This document shows positions 41,436 through 49,943 of a stretch of DNA of 64,000 nt, piece after piece (position 1 is the stretch's first letter; every line of letters begins with the position of its first letter). Source of the stretch: AC-32 sp963755635 (GTDB taxonomy: Bacteria; Actinomycetota; Thermoleophilia; Gaiellales; Gaiellaceae); the NCBI GenBank assembly GCA_963755635.1, contig CAVWKS010000036.1:186001-250000 (forward strand). Reading direction: 5' to 3'. The notes below the pieces were generated by a model. That model was not told the origin of the DNA. It was given only the letters and a program-made list of their open reading frames with translations, and did no database searches. The translations under genes and the position numbers were made by a program.

Positions 41436-42827
41436 ATGGCTACGCTTCGACACCCGCTCGCGTCCGCCGCCAGGAGCAGGCCCGCGCCGAGCACCGGAGT
41501 GCGCAGGACGGCGCTCGGCGTTGCGGCCGGCGCGGCGCTCGTGGCGGCGGTGACCGTGGTGATCTGGCTGCTCGAGCCGCACGTCCCGGTCCTGAGCCTC
41601 GCGATCCTCTACCTGTTCGCCGTGATTCCGGTCGCCGTCTTCGCGGGACTGCCGACCGCGATCGCGACCTCGGTGGCGAGCATGCTGGCGTTCAACTTCT
41701 TCTTCCTGCCCCCGACGCACACGTTCACGCTGCGGGACTCGCGGAACTGGCTCGCGCTCGGCGTCTTCGTCGTGACATCGGTCGTGGTCAGCGAGCTGGC
41801 CGCCCGCTCCCGGCGGCGCGCGGACGAGGCAGCCCTTCTAGCCGAGATCGCCGGCCTCCTGCTCGAGCACGGCGATGTGCGCGGCGACCTCGACCGAATC
41901 GCGACCCAGATGGCCGGCGCGCTCCAGGCCGAGCGGGCCACGATCGAGCTCGGCCCGGCAGAGCTCTCCGGCCCCGACAGCTACCCGCTGCTGGCCGGCG
42001 GCAGGCGTATCGGGACGATTCAGCTCGTCGACCCCAAGCCCCGCGGGGCCGCCGCCCGGCGTCGCCTCCTCCCCGGCCTCGCGTCACTGCTCGGCGTCGC
42101 GATCGACCGGCAGCGTCTCGCAACCGAGGCGCTCGAGGCGGAGACTCTGCGCCGGAGCGACGCGATCAAGACGGCGGTGCTCCGCGCGGTCAGCCACGAT
42201 CTGCGTAGCCCGCTGATGGCGATCCTCACGTCGGCGAGCGCTCTAGCCCGTCCTGACCTCGAGCTCGATGAAGACGACGAGCGCGAGCTCGTCGGAACGA
42301 TCCTCGGCGAGGCGGGGCGGCTCGACCGCGTGATCGGCAACCTGCTCGACCTCTCCCGGCTGGAGGCCGGAGCGGCCCGGCCCGAGCCCGAGGTCTGGCC
42401 GGTCGACGACCTCGTCGCGCAGGCGCTCGCGCAGCTCGGCGACGAGGGGCGGCGCGTCGAGGTGGAGCTGCCGGCGGAACCGCCGGCCACACGCGTCGAC
42501 GCTCTGCAGATTGAGCGCGTGCTCGTGAACCTGCTCGAGAACGCGCTCAAGTACTCGCCCGACGACCAGCCGGTGCGGGTGCAGGTCGTCGAGACGGCGA
42601 GCCGCGTGCTCGTTCGCGTGATCGACCACGGGCCGGGCATCCCGTCGCAGGAGCGCGAGCGCGTCTTCGAGCCCTTCCAGCGCGGAGACGGCGCGGGAGC
42701 GGGAGCCGGGCTCGGGCTCGCCATCGCCCGCGGCTTCGCCGAGGCGAACGATGCGAGGCTCTGGGCGGAGTCGAGGCCGGGCCAGGGGGCGACGTTCGTG
42801 CTCGCCCTGCCGCGGACGCAGCCGTGA
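41436..42827 (+). CDS. KdpD-like histidine kinase with DUF4118 and GAF domains (copy 2)
   Basis: 463 residues. The four-helix DUF4118 block (VPVLSLAILYLFAVIPVAVFAGLPTAIATSVASMLAFNFFFLPPTHTF, about 48-110) is followed by a GAF-like domain (about 125-215). HisKA (AVLRAVSHDLRSPLMAILTSASAL) and HATPase (VLVNLLENALKYSPDDQPV, DHGPGIPSQERERVFEPF, GAGLGLAIARGF) complete it. It equals the C-terminal two-thirds of a normal KdpD and again lacks the N-terminal KdpD/USP sensor. Divergent from copy 1, it overlaps kdpE copy 2 (GTGA). Confidence 0.92.
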   Translation: MATLRHPLASAARSRPAPSTGVRRTALGVAAGAALVAAVTVVIWLLEPHVPVLSLAILYLFAVIPVAVFAGLPTAIATSVASMLAFNFFFLPPTHTFTLRDSRNWLALGVFVVTSVVVSELAARSRRRADEAALLAEIAGLLLEHGDVRGDLDRIATQMAGALQAERATIELGPAELSGPDSYPLLAGGRRIGTIQLVDPKPRGAAARRRLLPGLASLLGVAIDRQRLATEALEAETLRRSDAIKTAVLRAVSHDLRSPLMAILTSASALARPDLELDEDDERELVGTILGEAGRLDRVIGNLLDLSRLEAGAARPEPEVWPVDDLVAQALAQLGDEGRRVEVELPAEPPATRVDALQIERVLVNLLENALKYSPDDQPVRVQVVETASRVLVRVIDHGPGIPSQERERVFEPFQRGDGAGAGAGLGLAIARGFAEANDARLWAESRPGQGATFVLALPRTQP

Positions 42828-43513
42828 GCGGAGCTCGAATCCTCGTCGTCGACGACGAGCGGCAGATCCTGCGCGCGCTGCAGACCAGCCTGCGCGGCGC
42901 CGGCTACGAGGTCGACACGGCCGAGACCGCGGAGCGCGCGCTCGCGGCGGCGGCGATGCGGCCGCCCGAGGCCGTCATCCTCGACCTCGTCCTCCCCGAC
43001 GGCACCGGGACGGAGGTCGTCCGCGAGCTGCGAACCTGGAGCTCGGCGCCGGTGATCGTGCTCTCCGCGGTCGGCGACGAGCGCGAGAAGGTCGCTGCCC
43101 TCGACGCGGGCGCCGACGACTACGTGACGAAGCCGGTGGGGATCGACGAGCTGATCGCGCGGCTTCGCGCGGTGCTCCGCCGGGTGACGCCGTCAGGCGA
43201 GCCGGTGCTGACGATCGGCGAGCTCGAGCTCGATCTCGAGAAGCGTGAGCTGCGCGCGGCCGGCAGGCCCGTGCACCTGACGCCCCACCAGTTCGAGCTG
43301 CTGCGGCTGCTCGCGCTCAACGAGGGCAAGCTGCTCACGCACCGCGCGATCCTGCAGGAGGTCTGGGGCCCCGGCTACGGGAGCGAGTCGAACCTGCTCC
43401 ACGTCCACGTCTCGCAGCTGCGTCGCAAGATCGAGCCGGATCCGGCCCGCCCGCGTTACCTGCTCACCGAGCCCGGCGCGGGCTATCGGCTCGTCGATCC
43501 CGCGTCCCGCTAA
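42824..43513 (+). CDS. kdpE: KdpE-like response regulator (copy 2)
   Basis: 229 residues, OmpR family. Receiver: ILVVDDERQILRALQTSLRGAGYEVDTAETAE, PPEAVILDLVLPDGTGTEVV, SAVGDEREKVAALDAGADDYVTKPVGIDELIARL. Winged helix: LTPHQFELLRLLALNEGKLLTHRAILQEVWGPGYGSESNLLHVHVSQLRRKIEPDPARPRYLLTEPGAGYRLVDP. It is closely similar to copy 1 along its whole length, so the kinase-regulator pair looks duplicated and inverted. GTG start at 42824 overlaps the kinase stop. It lies 75 bp upstream of the kdp structural genes and is the likeliest direct regulator. Confidence 0.94.
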   Translation: MSGARILVVDDERQILRALQTSLRGAGYEVDTAETAERALAAAAMRPPEAVILDLVLPDGTGTEVVRELRTWSSAPVIVLSAVGDEREKVAALDAGADDYVTKPVGIDELIARLRAVLRRVTPSGEPVLTIGELELDLEKRELRAAGRPVHLTPHQFELLRLLALNEGKLLTHRAILQEVWGPGYGSESNLLHVHVSQLRRKIEPDPARPRYLLTEPGAGYRLVDPASR

Positions 43514-43587
43514 GCACAGGATTTCTTCAGACAGGCTGCCGAAACCTTCAGGCGGCGCTCAGCGGGCGCCGCCTACCGTCGAGCTGA
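43514..43587 (+). promoter_or_regulatory. Leader of the kdp structural operon
   Basis: 74-bp gap between kdpE and the first small kdp peptide, the natural place for the regulated promoter. It contains repeated CTTCAG (ttCTTCAGacagg and ccCTTCAG-like) and a G+C-rich inverted repeat (GGCGGCGCTCAGCGGGCGCCGCC) just before the ribosome site. No clear -35/-10 pair is visible. Confidence 0.4.
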
Positions 43588-43671
43588 ATGTACGACCTCG
43601 CAGCCATCGGCATCGCACTCGCGTGCTTTCTGTTCATCTTCCTGCTCCTCTACGTGCTGGAGCGCGTCTGA
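43588..43671 (+). CDS. KdpF-like small membrane peptide (first)
   Basis: 27 residues, MYDLAAIGIALACFLFIFLL followed by LYVLERV: one hydrophobic helix with a short polar end. It resembles KdpF, the small subunit that stabilises the KdpFABC complex, or a related first-gene peptide. It starts at ATG 43588 and overlaps the next small gene by one base (TGATG arrangement). Confidence 0.65.
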   Translation: MYDLAAIGIALACFLFIFLLLYVLERV

Positions 43672-43760
43672 TGTCCGCCTCGGACATCTTCGGCCTCGTG
43701 ATCTCGCTCGCCGTCCTCGCGTACCTCGTGTACGCGCTGTTCCGGGGGGAGCGGCTCTAG
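43671..43760 (+). CDS. kdpF: K(+)-transporting ATPase subunit KdpF
   Basis: 29 residues: MSASDIFGLVISLAVLAYLV followed by YALFRGERL. The pattern of one helix then Y-L-x-x-A-L-x-x-x-E-x-L/F is the usual KdpF signature. KdpF lies beside KdpA in the membrane and stabilises the complex. It directly abuts kdpA (stop 43758-43760, kdpA ATG 43761). Confidence 0.85.
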   Translation: MSASDIFGLVISLAVLAYLVYALFRGERL

Positions 43761-45449
43761 ATGGGCGGGCAGGGCTGGGCCCAGATCGTCGTCTACTCGG
43801 TGATCCTGCTTGCGCTGGCGTACCCGCTCGGGATCTGGATGGCCCGGGTGTATACGCGCGAGGGCAGCGACCCCGTCGAGCGCTGGTTCCTCCGCGCGCT
43901 CGGGCGCGATGGGGCCGTCGACATGGACTGGAAGGCCTACGCGAAGTCGGTGCTCGTCTTCAGCGTGGTCTTCTCCGCGTTCCTGTACGCGCTGCTCCGC
44001 CTCCAGGGACACCTGTTCCTGAACCCCGCCCATCTGAAGGGCGTGCCGTGGGGCGTCGCGCTGAACACGACCGCGAGCTTCGTCACGAACACGAACTGGC
44101 AGTACTACGGCGGCGAGACCACGATGTCGTACCTGAGCCAGATGGCCGGGCTCGCGGTGCAGAACTTCGTCTCGGCCGGCGTGGGGATGGCCGTGCTCGT
44201 GGCCGTCATCCGCGGCATCGCCCGCCGCGGCGGTGGCGAGGGACTCGGAAACTTCTGGCGCGACCTCTACCGCTCGATCGCCTACGTGCTGCTGCCGCTG
44301 TCGATCGTGCTGGCGCTGATCCTGCTCTCCCAGGGCGTCGTCCAGACGTTCCACGGCCACGCGACCGCGCACACGCTCGAGGGTGCGACGCAGTCGATCG
44401 CACGCGGCCCGGCCGCGTCGCAGATCGCGGTCAAGCAGCTCGGCACGAACGGCGGCGGGTTCTACAACTCGAACTCTTCGGTGCCGTTCGAGAACCCGAC
44501 CGGGCTTTCGAACTTCTTCGAGGCCCTCTCGATCCTGCTGATCCCGTACGCGATGGTCTTCATGTTCGGGCGAATGGCGCTGGCGCGGCGGCACGCCTGG
44601 GTGCTCGTCGCGACCGTCTTCGCAATCTTCGCGATCGGCGTCGGGGTCGCCTACCCGGCCGAGCAGCACGGCTCGGCGGTGCTCCGCGACTCAGGCGTGA
44701 ACATCACGCACGGGCACGGGCAGAGCGGCGGCAACCTCTCGGACAAGGAGGTCCGGTTCGGCATCGCCAACACGGCGCTCTGGGCGACTGCGACCACCGA
44801 CGTCTCGAACGGCTCGGTCGACGGCGGCCACGACGCCTTCACCCCCGCAGGCGGAGCCGTGCCACTCGTGAACATGTTTCTCGGCGAGGTCGAGCCCGGC
44901 GGGGTCGGCTCCGGCCTCTACGGCCTCTTCTTCTACGTGCTGATCGCGGTGTTCGTCGCCGGGCTGATGGTCGGCCGGACACCGGAGTGGCTCGGCAAGA
45001 AGATCGAGGCGCGGGAGATGAAGTACGCCGCGCTCGGGGCGCTGTTCGTGCCCACGATGGCGCTCGCCATGACGGCGGTCGCGGTCGTCGCGCCGGCCGG
45101 GCTCGCTTCGATCTTCAACCCCGGCGCGCACGGCTTCACCGAGGCGCTGTACGCCTACACGTCGCAGACGAACAACAACGGCAGCGCATTCGCCGGCTAC
45201 GGCGCGACGGACTTCTCGACGACGCTCGGTACGGTCGGTCTCTACTTCGGCCGCTTCGTTCCCCTGCTCGCCGGGCTGGCGATCGGCGGCTCGCTCGCCC
45301 GGAAACGCGTCGCGCCGGCCTCGGCCGGCACGTTCCGCACGGACGGCGCGACCTTCGGAATCCTGCTGCTGGGCGTGATCGCGCTCACGGCCGGCCTGAT
45401 GATCCTGCCGGCGCTCACGCTCGGCCCGATCGTCGAGGGGCTCCACTGA
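43761..45449 (+). CDS. kdpA: K(+)-transporting ATPase subunit KdpA
   Basis: 562 residues, about ten membrane helices and four pore loops of the SKT potassium-transporter superfamily. Selectivity-loop sequences include NTTASFVTNTNWQYYGGETTMSYLSQMAG, QLGTNGGGFYNSNSSVPFENPTG, and ALYAYTSQTNNNGSAFAGY. KdpA takes up potassium with very high affinity and passes it to KdpB. All regions are intact and in one frame. Its stop overlaps the kdpC start (ATGA). Confidence 0.97.
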   Translation: MGGQGWAQIVVYSVILLALAYPLGIWMARVYTREGSDPVERWFLRALGRDGAVDMDWKAYAKSVLVFSVVFSAFLYALLRLQGHLFLNPAHLKGVPWGVALNTTASFVTNTNWQYYGGETTMSYLSQMAGLAVQNFVSAGVGMAVLVAVIRGIARRGGGEGLGNFWRDLYRSIAYVLLPLSIVLALILLSQGVVQTFHGHATAHTLEGATQSIARGPAASQIAVKQLGTNGGGFYNSNSSVPFENPTGLSNFFEALSILLIPYAMVFMFGRMALARRHAWVLVATVFAIFAIGVGVAYPAEQHGSAVLRDSGVNITHGHGQSGGNLSDKEVRFGIANTALWATATTDVSNGSVDGGHDAFTPAGGAVPLVNMFLGEVEPGGVGSGLYGLFFYVLIAVFVAGLMVGRTPEWLGKKIEAREMKYAALGALFVPTMALAMTAVAVVAPAGLASIFNPGAHGFTEALYAYTSQTNNNGSAFAGYGATDFSTTLGTVGLYFGRFVPLLAGLAIGGSLARKRVAPASAGTFRTDGATFGILLLGVIALTAGLMILPALTLGPIVEGLH

Positions 45450-46031
45450 TGCGCGCGCTCCTCGCCTCGGTGATCGCCGTCGTCATCTTCACTGCCGTCG
45501 CTCGGCTTCGGGTACCCGGCGCTGATGACCGGCGTCGCCGCGGTCGGCTTCCACGACAAGTCGACCGGCAGCCTGCTCGAGCGCAACGGCACCGTTGTCG
45601 GCTCGCGGCTCGCGGCCCAGGAGTTCAAGAGCGCCCGGTACTTCCACGAGCGTCCTTCCGGAACGACGCCCGCCTACAACGCCGCCGCCACGACCTTCGC
45701 CAACCTCGGGCCGACCAACCCCGAGCTCGCGAAGAACGTCAGGACCGCCGCCCTGGGGATCCTCAAGCTCGAGCGGCCGTTCAACCCCGGTCTCACGATC
45801 GGTGACATCCCGGTGGACGCGGTCACGACCTCGGGCTCCGGCATCGACCCGCACATCTCGCCCGCGTACGCGCAGCTGCAGGCGCAGCGGGTCGCACACG
45901 TGCGCCAGCTGCCGCTCTCGACCGTTCAGAAGCTGATCGACCAGAACACGGACGGCCGCTCGTGGGGCTTCTTCGGCGAGCCCGGCGTCAACGTGCTCGA
46001 GCTGAACCTCGCCCTGGACGGACTGAGCTGA
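45449..46031 (+). CDS. kdpC: K(+)-transporting ATPase subunit KdpC, one frameshift
   Basis: About 193 residues. An N-terminal membrane helix (MRALLASVIAVVIFTAV) is followed, after removing one base near 45502, by LGFGYPALMTGVAAVGFHDKSTGSLLERNGTVVGSRLAAQEF. The periplasmic part has FHERPSGTTPAYNAAATTFANLGPTN and the terminal GEPGVNVLELNLALD, all KdpC hallmarks. KdpC is the periplasmic-facing subunit that aids potassium binding. It comes before kdpB here, whereas most operons read kdpA-kdpB-kdpC. The stop overlaps the kdpB ATG. Confidence 0.93.
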
Positions 46032-48088
46032 TGGCACGCAGGTCCACCAGCATCTTCTCGCGCGAGCTCGTGCTCGCGGCGGTCCGCGACTCCTTCCCGA
46101 AGCTCGACCCGCGCCTCCAGGTCAGGAACCCGGTGATGTTCATCGTCGAGCTCGGCAGCGCGATCACGACCGCGATCTTCGTTCTCGACCTGATTCGCGG
46201 CCACCACAGCGGGCTCTGGTTCGTCGGCGTGATCTCGATCTGGCTCTGGCTCACCGTCCTGTTCGCGAACTTCGCCGAGGCGCTCGCCGAGGGGCGGGGC
46301 AAGGCCCAGGCGAACGCGCTGCGCGCCACGCGGACGACGACGACCGCGCACCGGCGCTCCGACACCGGAGGGATCGAGGACGTGCCCGCGCCGGAGTTGC
46401 AGAAGGGCGACCTCGTCGTCGTGTCGGCCGGCGAGATCATCCCGGCCGACGGCGAGATCATCGAGGGCGCCGGCTCGGTGGACGAGTCGGCGATCACCGG
46501 CGAGTCCGCGCCCGTCATCCGCGAGTCCGGCGGCGACCGCTCGGCCGTCACCGGCGGCACCAAGCTCCTCTCGGACCAGCTCGTGATCATGGTCACGCAG
46601 GAGCCCGGGCAGTCGTTCCTCGACCGCATGATCGCCCTGGTCGAGGGCGCGGAGCGGCGCAAGACCCCGAACGAGATCGCGCTCAACATCCTGCTCGCGG
46701 GCCTGACGATCACGTTCCTCGCCGCAGTCGTGACGCTGCGGCCGTTCGCGATCTACGCGGGCACCCCCACGTCCACGACCGTCCTGATCGCCCTGCTCGT
46801 CGCGCTGATCCCGACCACGATCGGGGCGCTGCTCTCCGCGATCGGGATCGCCGGCATGGACCGGATGGTGCAGCGCAACGTGCTCGCGATGTCCGGCCGG
46901 GCGGTCGAGGCGGCCGGCGACGTCGACGTGCTCCTGCTCGACAAGACCGGCACGATCACCCTCGGCAACAGGCAGGCGAGCGAGTTCGTGCCCGTGGACG
47001 GAGTCAGCGAGACGGAGCTCGCCGAGGCCGCACAGCTTTCGTCGCTCGCCGACGAGACGCCCGAGGGCCGTTCGATCGTCGTGCTCGCCAAGGAGCGCTA
47101 CGGCCTGCGCGCGCCTGATCTCGAGGGCGAGGAAACGTTCATCCCCTTCTCGGCGACGACGCGGATGAGCGGCGTCGACTACGACGGCAAGCTGCTGCGC
47201 AAGGGCGCGGCCGACGCGATCAAGCGCTTCGTCCAGGAGCAGGGCGGGACTGTCCCCGCCCAGCTGGACGCCGAGGTCGACGAGATCGCCCAGTCCGGCG
47301 GCACTCCGCTGGTAGTCGCCCAGAACAACTTCGTGCTCGGCGTCATCCACCTCAAGGACATCGTCAAGGGGGGCATGGGCGAGCGCTTCGACGAGCTCCG
47401 CAAGATGGGGATCCGCACAGTGATGATCACCGGGGACAACCGCGTGACGGCAGCAGTGATCGCGGACGAGGCCGGCGTCGACGACTTCCTCGCAGAGGCG
47501 ACCCCCGAGGCCAAGATGGCCCTGATCAAGGAGGAGCAGGCCAAGGGCCGGATGGTTGCCATGACCGGAGACGGGACGAACGACGCCCCGGCGCTCGCGC
47601 AGTCGGACGTCGGCGTCGCCATGAACGCCGGCACGTCCGCCGCCAAGGAGGCCGGCAACATGGTCGACCTCGACAACAACCCGACGAAGCTGATCGAGAT
47701 CGTCGAGGTCGCGAAGCAGCAGCTGATCACGCGCGGCGCGCTGACGACCTTCTCGATCGCGAACGACGTCGCCAAGTACTTCGCGATCCTGCCGGCGATG
47801 TTCGCCTACACGTACGCCACTCACCCGGGGCAGCGCGGGCCGCTGAACTCGCTCAACGTGATGCACCTGGGGACGCCGAAGAGTGCGATCGTGTCGGCGG
47901 TCATCTTCAACGCCCTGATCATCCCTGCGCTCGTGCCCCTCGCCCTCAAGGGCGTCAAGTACCGCGCAATCGGCGCGACGGCGCTGTTGCGGCGCAACCT
48001 GCTGATCTACGGGCTCGGGGGCATGATCCTGCCCTTCGTCGGGATCAAGCTGATCGACCTCGTCGTCCACAACCTCCTGGGCGCATGA
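46031..48088 (+). CDS. kdpB: K(+)-transporting ATPase catalytic subunit KdpB
   Basis: 685 residues, P-type ATPase. Phosphorylation site DKTGTITLGN, dephosphorylation loop TGES (DESAITGESAPVIRESGGDRSAVTGGT), nucleotide-binding KGAADAIKRF, and hinge MTGDGTNDAPALAQSDVGVAMNAGT. Membrane helices carry the KdpB-type NPVMFIVELGSAITT and LIALLVALIPTTIGALLSAIGIAGMDRM. It hydrolyses ATP to drive potassium entry. The start is the ATG at 46031, coupled to kdpC. The gene is intact. Confidence 0.97.
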   Translation: MARRSTSIFSRELVLAAVRDSFPKLDPRLQVRNPVMFIVELGSAITTAIFVLDLIRGHHSGLWFVGVISIWLWLTVLFANFAEALAEGRGKAQANALRATRTTTTAHRRSDTGGIEDVPAPELQKGDLVVVSAGEIIPADGEIIEGAGSVDESAITGESAPVIRESGGDRSAVTGGTKLLSDQLVIMVTQEPGQSFLDRMIALVEGAERRKTPNEIALNILLAGLTITFLAAVVTLRPFAIYAGTPTSTTVLIALLVALIPTTIGALLSAIGIAGMDRMVQRNVLAMSGRAVEAAGDVDVLLLDKTGTITLGNRQASEFVPVDGVSETELAEAAQLSSLADETPEGRSIVVLAKERYGLRAPDLEGEETFIPFSATTRMSGVDYDGKLLRKGAADAIKRFVQEQGGTVPAQLDAEVDEIAQSGGTPLVVAQNNFVLGVIHLKDIVKGGMGERFDELRKMGIRTVMITGDNRVTAAVIADEAGVDDFLAEATPEAKMALIKEEQAKGRMVAMTGDGTNDAPALAQSDVGVAMNAGTSAAKEAGNMVDLDNNPTKLIEIVEVAKQQLITRGALTTFSIANDVAKYFAILPAMFAYTYATHPGQRGPLNSLNVMHLGTPKSAIVSAVIFNALIIPALVPLALKGVKYRAIGATALLRRNLLIYGLGGMILPFVGIKLIDLVVHNLLGA

Positions 48089-48092
48089 CGCC

Positions 48093-49184
48093 GTGCCGCG
48101 AGGCCACTACCGAATTCTGGTCGGCATGGCAGCGGGGGTGGGCAAGACCTACCGCATGCTGCAGGAGGGCCACCAGGCCCGCGACGCCGGACGGGATGTC
48201 GTGATCGGCTACCTCGAGCCGCACGACCGGCCGGAGACGGCGGCGCTCGCCGAGGGGCTCGAGGTGGTGCCGCGGCTCAAGAAGGAGCACGCCGGGCTCG
48301 AGCTGGCGGAGATGGACGTCGACGCCGTGATCGCCCGCACCCCCGAGCTCGCGCTCGTCGACGAGCTCGCCCACACGAATGCGAGCGGCATGCGCAACGA
48401 GAAGCGCTACCAGGACATCGACGAGATTCTGGTCGCCGGGATCGACGTGATCTCGACCGTCAACGTCCAGCACCTCGAGAGCCTCAACGACGCGATCTTC
48501 GAGCTCACGGGCGTCCGCGTCCGGGAGACGTTCCCCGACCGGATCCTCGACGAGGCGGACGAGGTCGTGCTCGTCGACCTCTCGCCCGAGGAGCTGCGAG
48601 ACCGCCTCGAGGCCGGCAAGGTCTATCCGCGCGAGCGGGCCGAGGTCGCGCTGCAGAACTTCTTCAAGCAGGAGAACCTCGCCGCACTGCGCGAGCTCGT
48701 TCTGCGCGAGGTGGCGGAGGACGTCGAGGCCCGCCGGACACCCTCAGTGCTGGAGCCGCTCGCCAAGCTGGCGGTCGGCGAGCGGATCCTCGCGCTGATC
48801 GAGCCGCAGCCCAAGTCGCAGCGAATCCTTCGGCGCGCCTGGCGCTCGGCTCAGCGGCTCGGAGCGGAGATCGACGCGATCTGGGTGCGGCCCGCGGACC
48901 ACTCGCCGAGCGAGGAAGAGGCAACCCAGCTGGCGGCCCTGCGGCGCCTGGCGAGCATTCTCGGGATCCATCTGCTCGAGGTCGACGGCGACGACCTCGT
49001 CGACACCGTGCGGCAGGTCGCGGCCGACCGCGGCTCGACCTACATCTTCGTCGGAACCCCCGACGAGTCGCGCCGCCGCGAGATCTTCGGCGGGTCGCTC
49101 CTCTCGCGGATGGTCCGCGAGCTCCCCGGGATCGACATCCGCGTGATCGCAGACCGGACGAAGCGCGAGGAGCGCCCGAGGTGA
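48093..49184 (+). CDS. Free-standing KdpD N-terminal sensor (KdpD-USP), no kinase
   Basis: 363 residues. KdpD domain with Walker A GMAAGVGKT (11-19), Walker B-like VDELAHTN (89-96), RYQDIDEILVAGIDVISTVNVQHLESLNDAI and FPDRILDEADEVVLVDLSPEELRDRLEAGKVYP. A USP domain follows (about 230-360; ends FGGSLLSRMVRELPGIDIRVIADR). In ordinary KdpD this part is joined to the membrane and kinase portion; here the gene ends after the USP domain. Downstream is a stress-type gene in overlap, not a kinase. It probably signals in trans to the two truncated kinases, by potassium or nucleotide (including c-di-AMP) binding. Confidence 0.92.
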   Translation: MPRGHYRILVGMAAGVGKTYRMLQEGHQARDAGRDVVIGYLEPHDRPETAALAEGLEVVPRLKKEHAGLELAEMDVDAVIARTPELALVDELAHTNASGMRNEKRYQDIDEILVAGIDVISTVNVQHLESLNDAIFELTGVRVRETFPDRILDEADEVVLVDLSPEELRDRLEAGKVYPRERAEVALQNFFKQENLAALRELVLREVAEDVEARRTPSVLEPLAKLAVGERILALIEPQPKSQRILRRAWRSAQRLGAEIDAIWVRPADHSPSEEEATQLAALRRLASILGIHLLEVDGDDLVDTVRQVAADRGSTYIFVGTPDESRRREIFGGSLLSRMVRELPGIDIRVIADRTKREERPR

Positions 49185-49687
49185 GCGGGCTGTCGTTCTG
49201 GCGGCGCAAGTCCCCCACAAGCTCGAGCGGGAAGCGAGTGCTCGTGCCCTTCACTGGCGGCGAGCTCGATCCGGTCGTGCTCGACGCCGCCATCCGCATC
49301 GCCGCGGCCGAGGAGGCGACGCTGGTGCCGGCCTACCTGATCGTCACGCCGCTGGAGTACCGGCTCGAGGCGCCCATGCAGCAGGAGGTCGTGGTCGCGA
49401 TGCCGCTGCTCGAGGCGGTCGAGCACGCGGCGCTGCGCGCGGGCCTACCGGTGGACGCCCGCGTCGAGACCGGCCGCACGCCCACCCACGCCCTCCAGCG
49501 GCTCTGGGAGGTCGAGCGCTTCGACCGGATCGTCGCCCCGGCTCCGGCCGGCCGCGGCCACGGCTTCACGCCGAAGGAGCTCCAGTGGATCCTCGTCCAC
49601 GCCCCGGCCGAGACCGTCATCCTCCGGCCCGACCCCGCCGCCCTCGACGGCTACCGGGCCGAGCGGTCGCTTCACGCCGTGGCCTGA
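49181..49687 (+). CDS. Universal stress protein-like domain protein
   Basis: 168 residues. GKRVLVPFTGGELDPVVLDAAIRIAAAEEATLVPAYLIVTP begins a UspA-like fold, and FDRIVAPAPAGRGHGFTPKELQWILVHAPAETVILRP ends it. The canonical G-x2-G-x9-G-S/T loop is altered (GRGHGFTPKE), so nucleotide binding is uncertain. The start GTG at 49181 overlaps the KdpD-sensor stop (GTGA), making it the last gene of the kdp operon. It faces a short convergent gene. Confidence 0.8.
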   Translation: MSGLSFWRRKSPTSSSGKRVLVPFTGGELDPVVLDAAIRIAAAEEATLVPAYLIVTPLEYRLEAPMQQEVVVAMPLLEAVEHAALRAGLPVDARVETGRTPTHALQRLWEVERFDRIVAPAPAGRGHGFTPKELQWILVHAPAETVILRPDPAALDGYRAERSLHAVA

Positions 49688-49897
49688 CGTGCGGCGCTCG
49701 AGGCGCTCCTCGAAGCAGCGCTGCAGGTAGTCGCCTGCCAGGCGCGGGAGCGTGCGCGGCGCCGGCAGCGGCTTCGGGCTGACGATTATCTCGATGGCCC
49801 GCTCGCCGTGGCAGCGCGCGTAGGCCTCGGCCTCTCCGTACACCGGCTGCTGCGGCCGGCGCCGGAACCACCCGAGCACACGGGCGAGAAACGCCAT
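49445..49897 (-). CDS. Small hypothetical protein, 3' end uncertain
   Basis: The first 80 or so residues read like a gene (MAFLARVLGWFRRRPQQPVYGEAEAYARCHGERAIEIIVSPKPLP, then LAGDYLQRCFEERLERR), with sensible codon use. The remaining residues in this frame are antisense to the stress-protein gene and look like shadow. A one-base shift would end the protein at 49672. Family not recognised. Convergent with the kdp operon. Confidence 0.4.
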   Translation of the reverse strand: MAFLARVLGWFRRRPQQPVYGEAEAYARCHGERAIEIIVSPKPLPAPRTLPRLAGDYLQRCFEERLERRTSGHGVKRPLGPVAVEGGGVGPEDDGLGRGVDEDPLELLRREAVAAAGRSRGDDPVEALDLPEPLEGVGGRAAGLDAGVHR

Positions 49898-49943
49898 TGC
49901 GCTGGTCCTACCACGTTTCGCCTCCGGCGGCGTCAGCCCAGTC

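Noticed and set aside
45926..48070. Long minus-strand ORF of about 714 codons opposite kdpB
   Set aside because: Arg/Asp/His-rich shadow of a high-G+C gene; kdpB on the plus strand has all family motifs.
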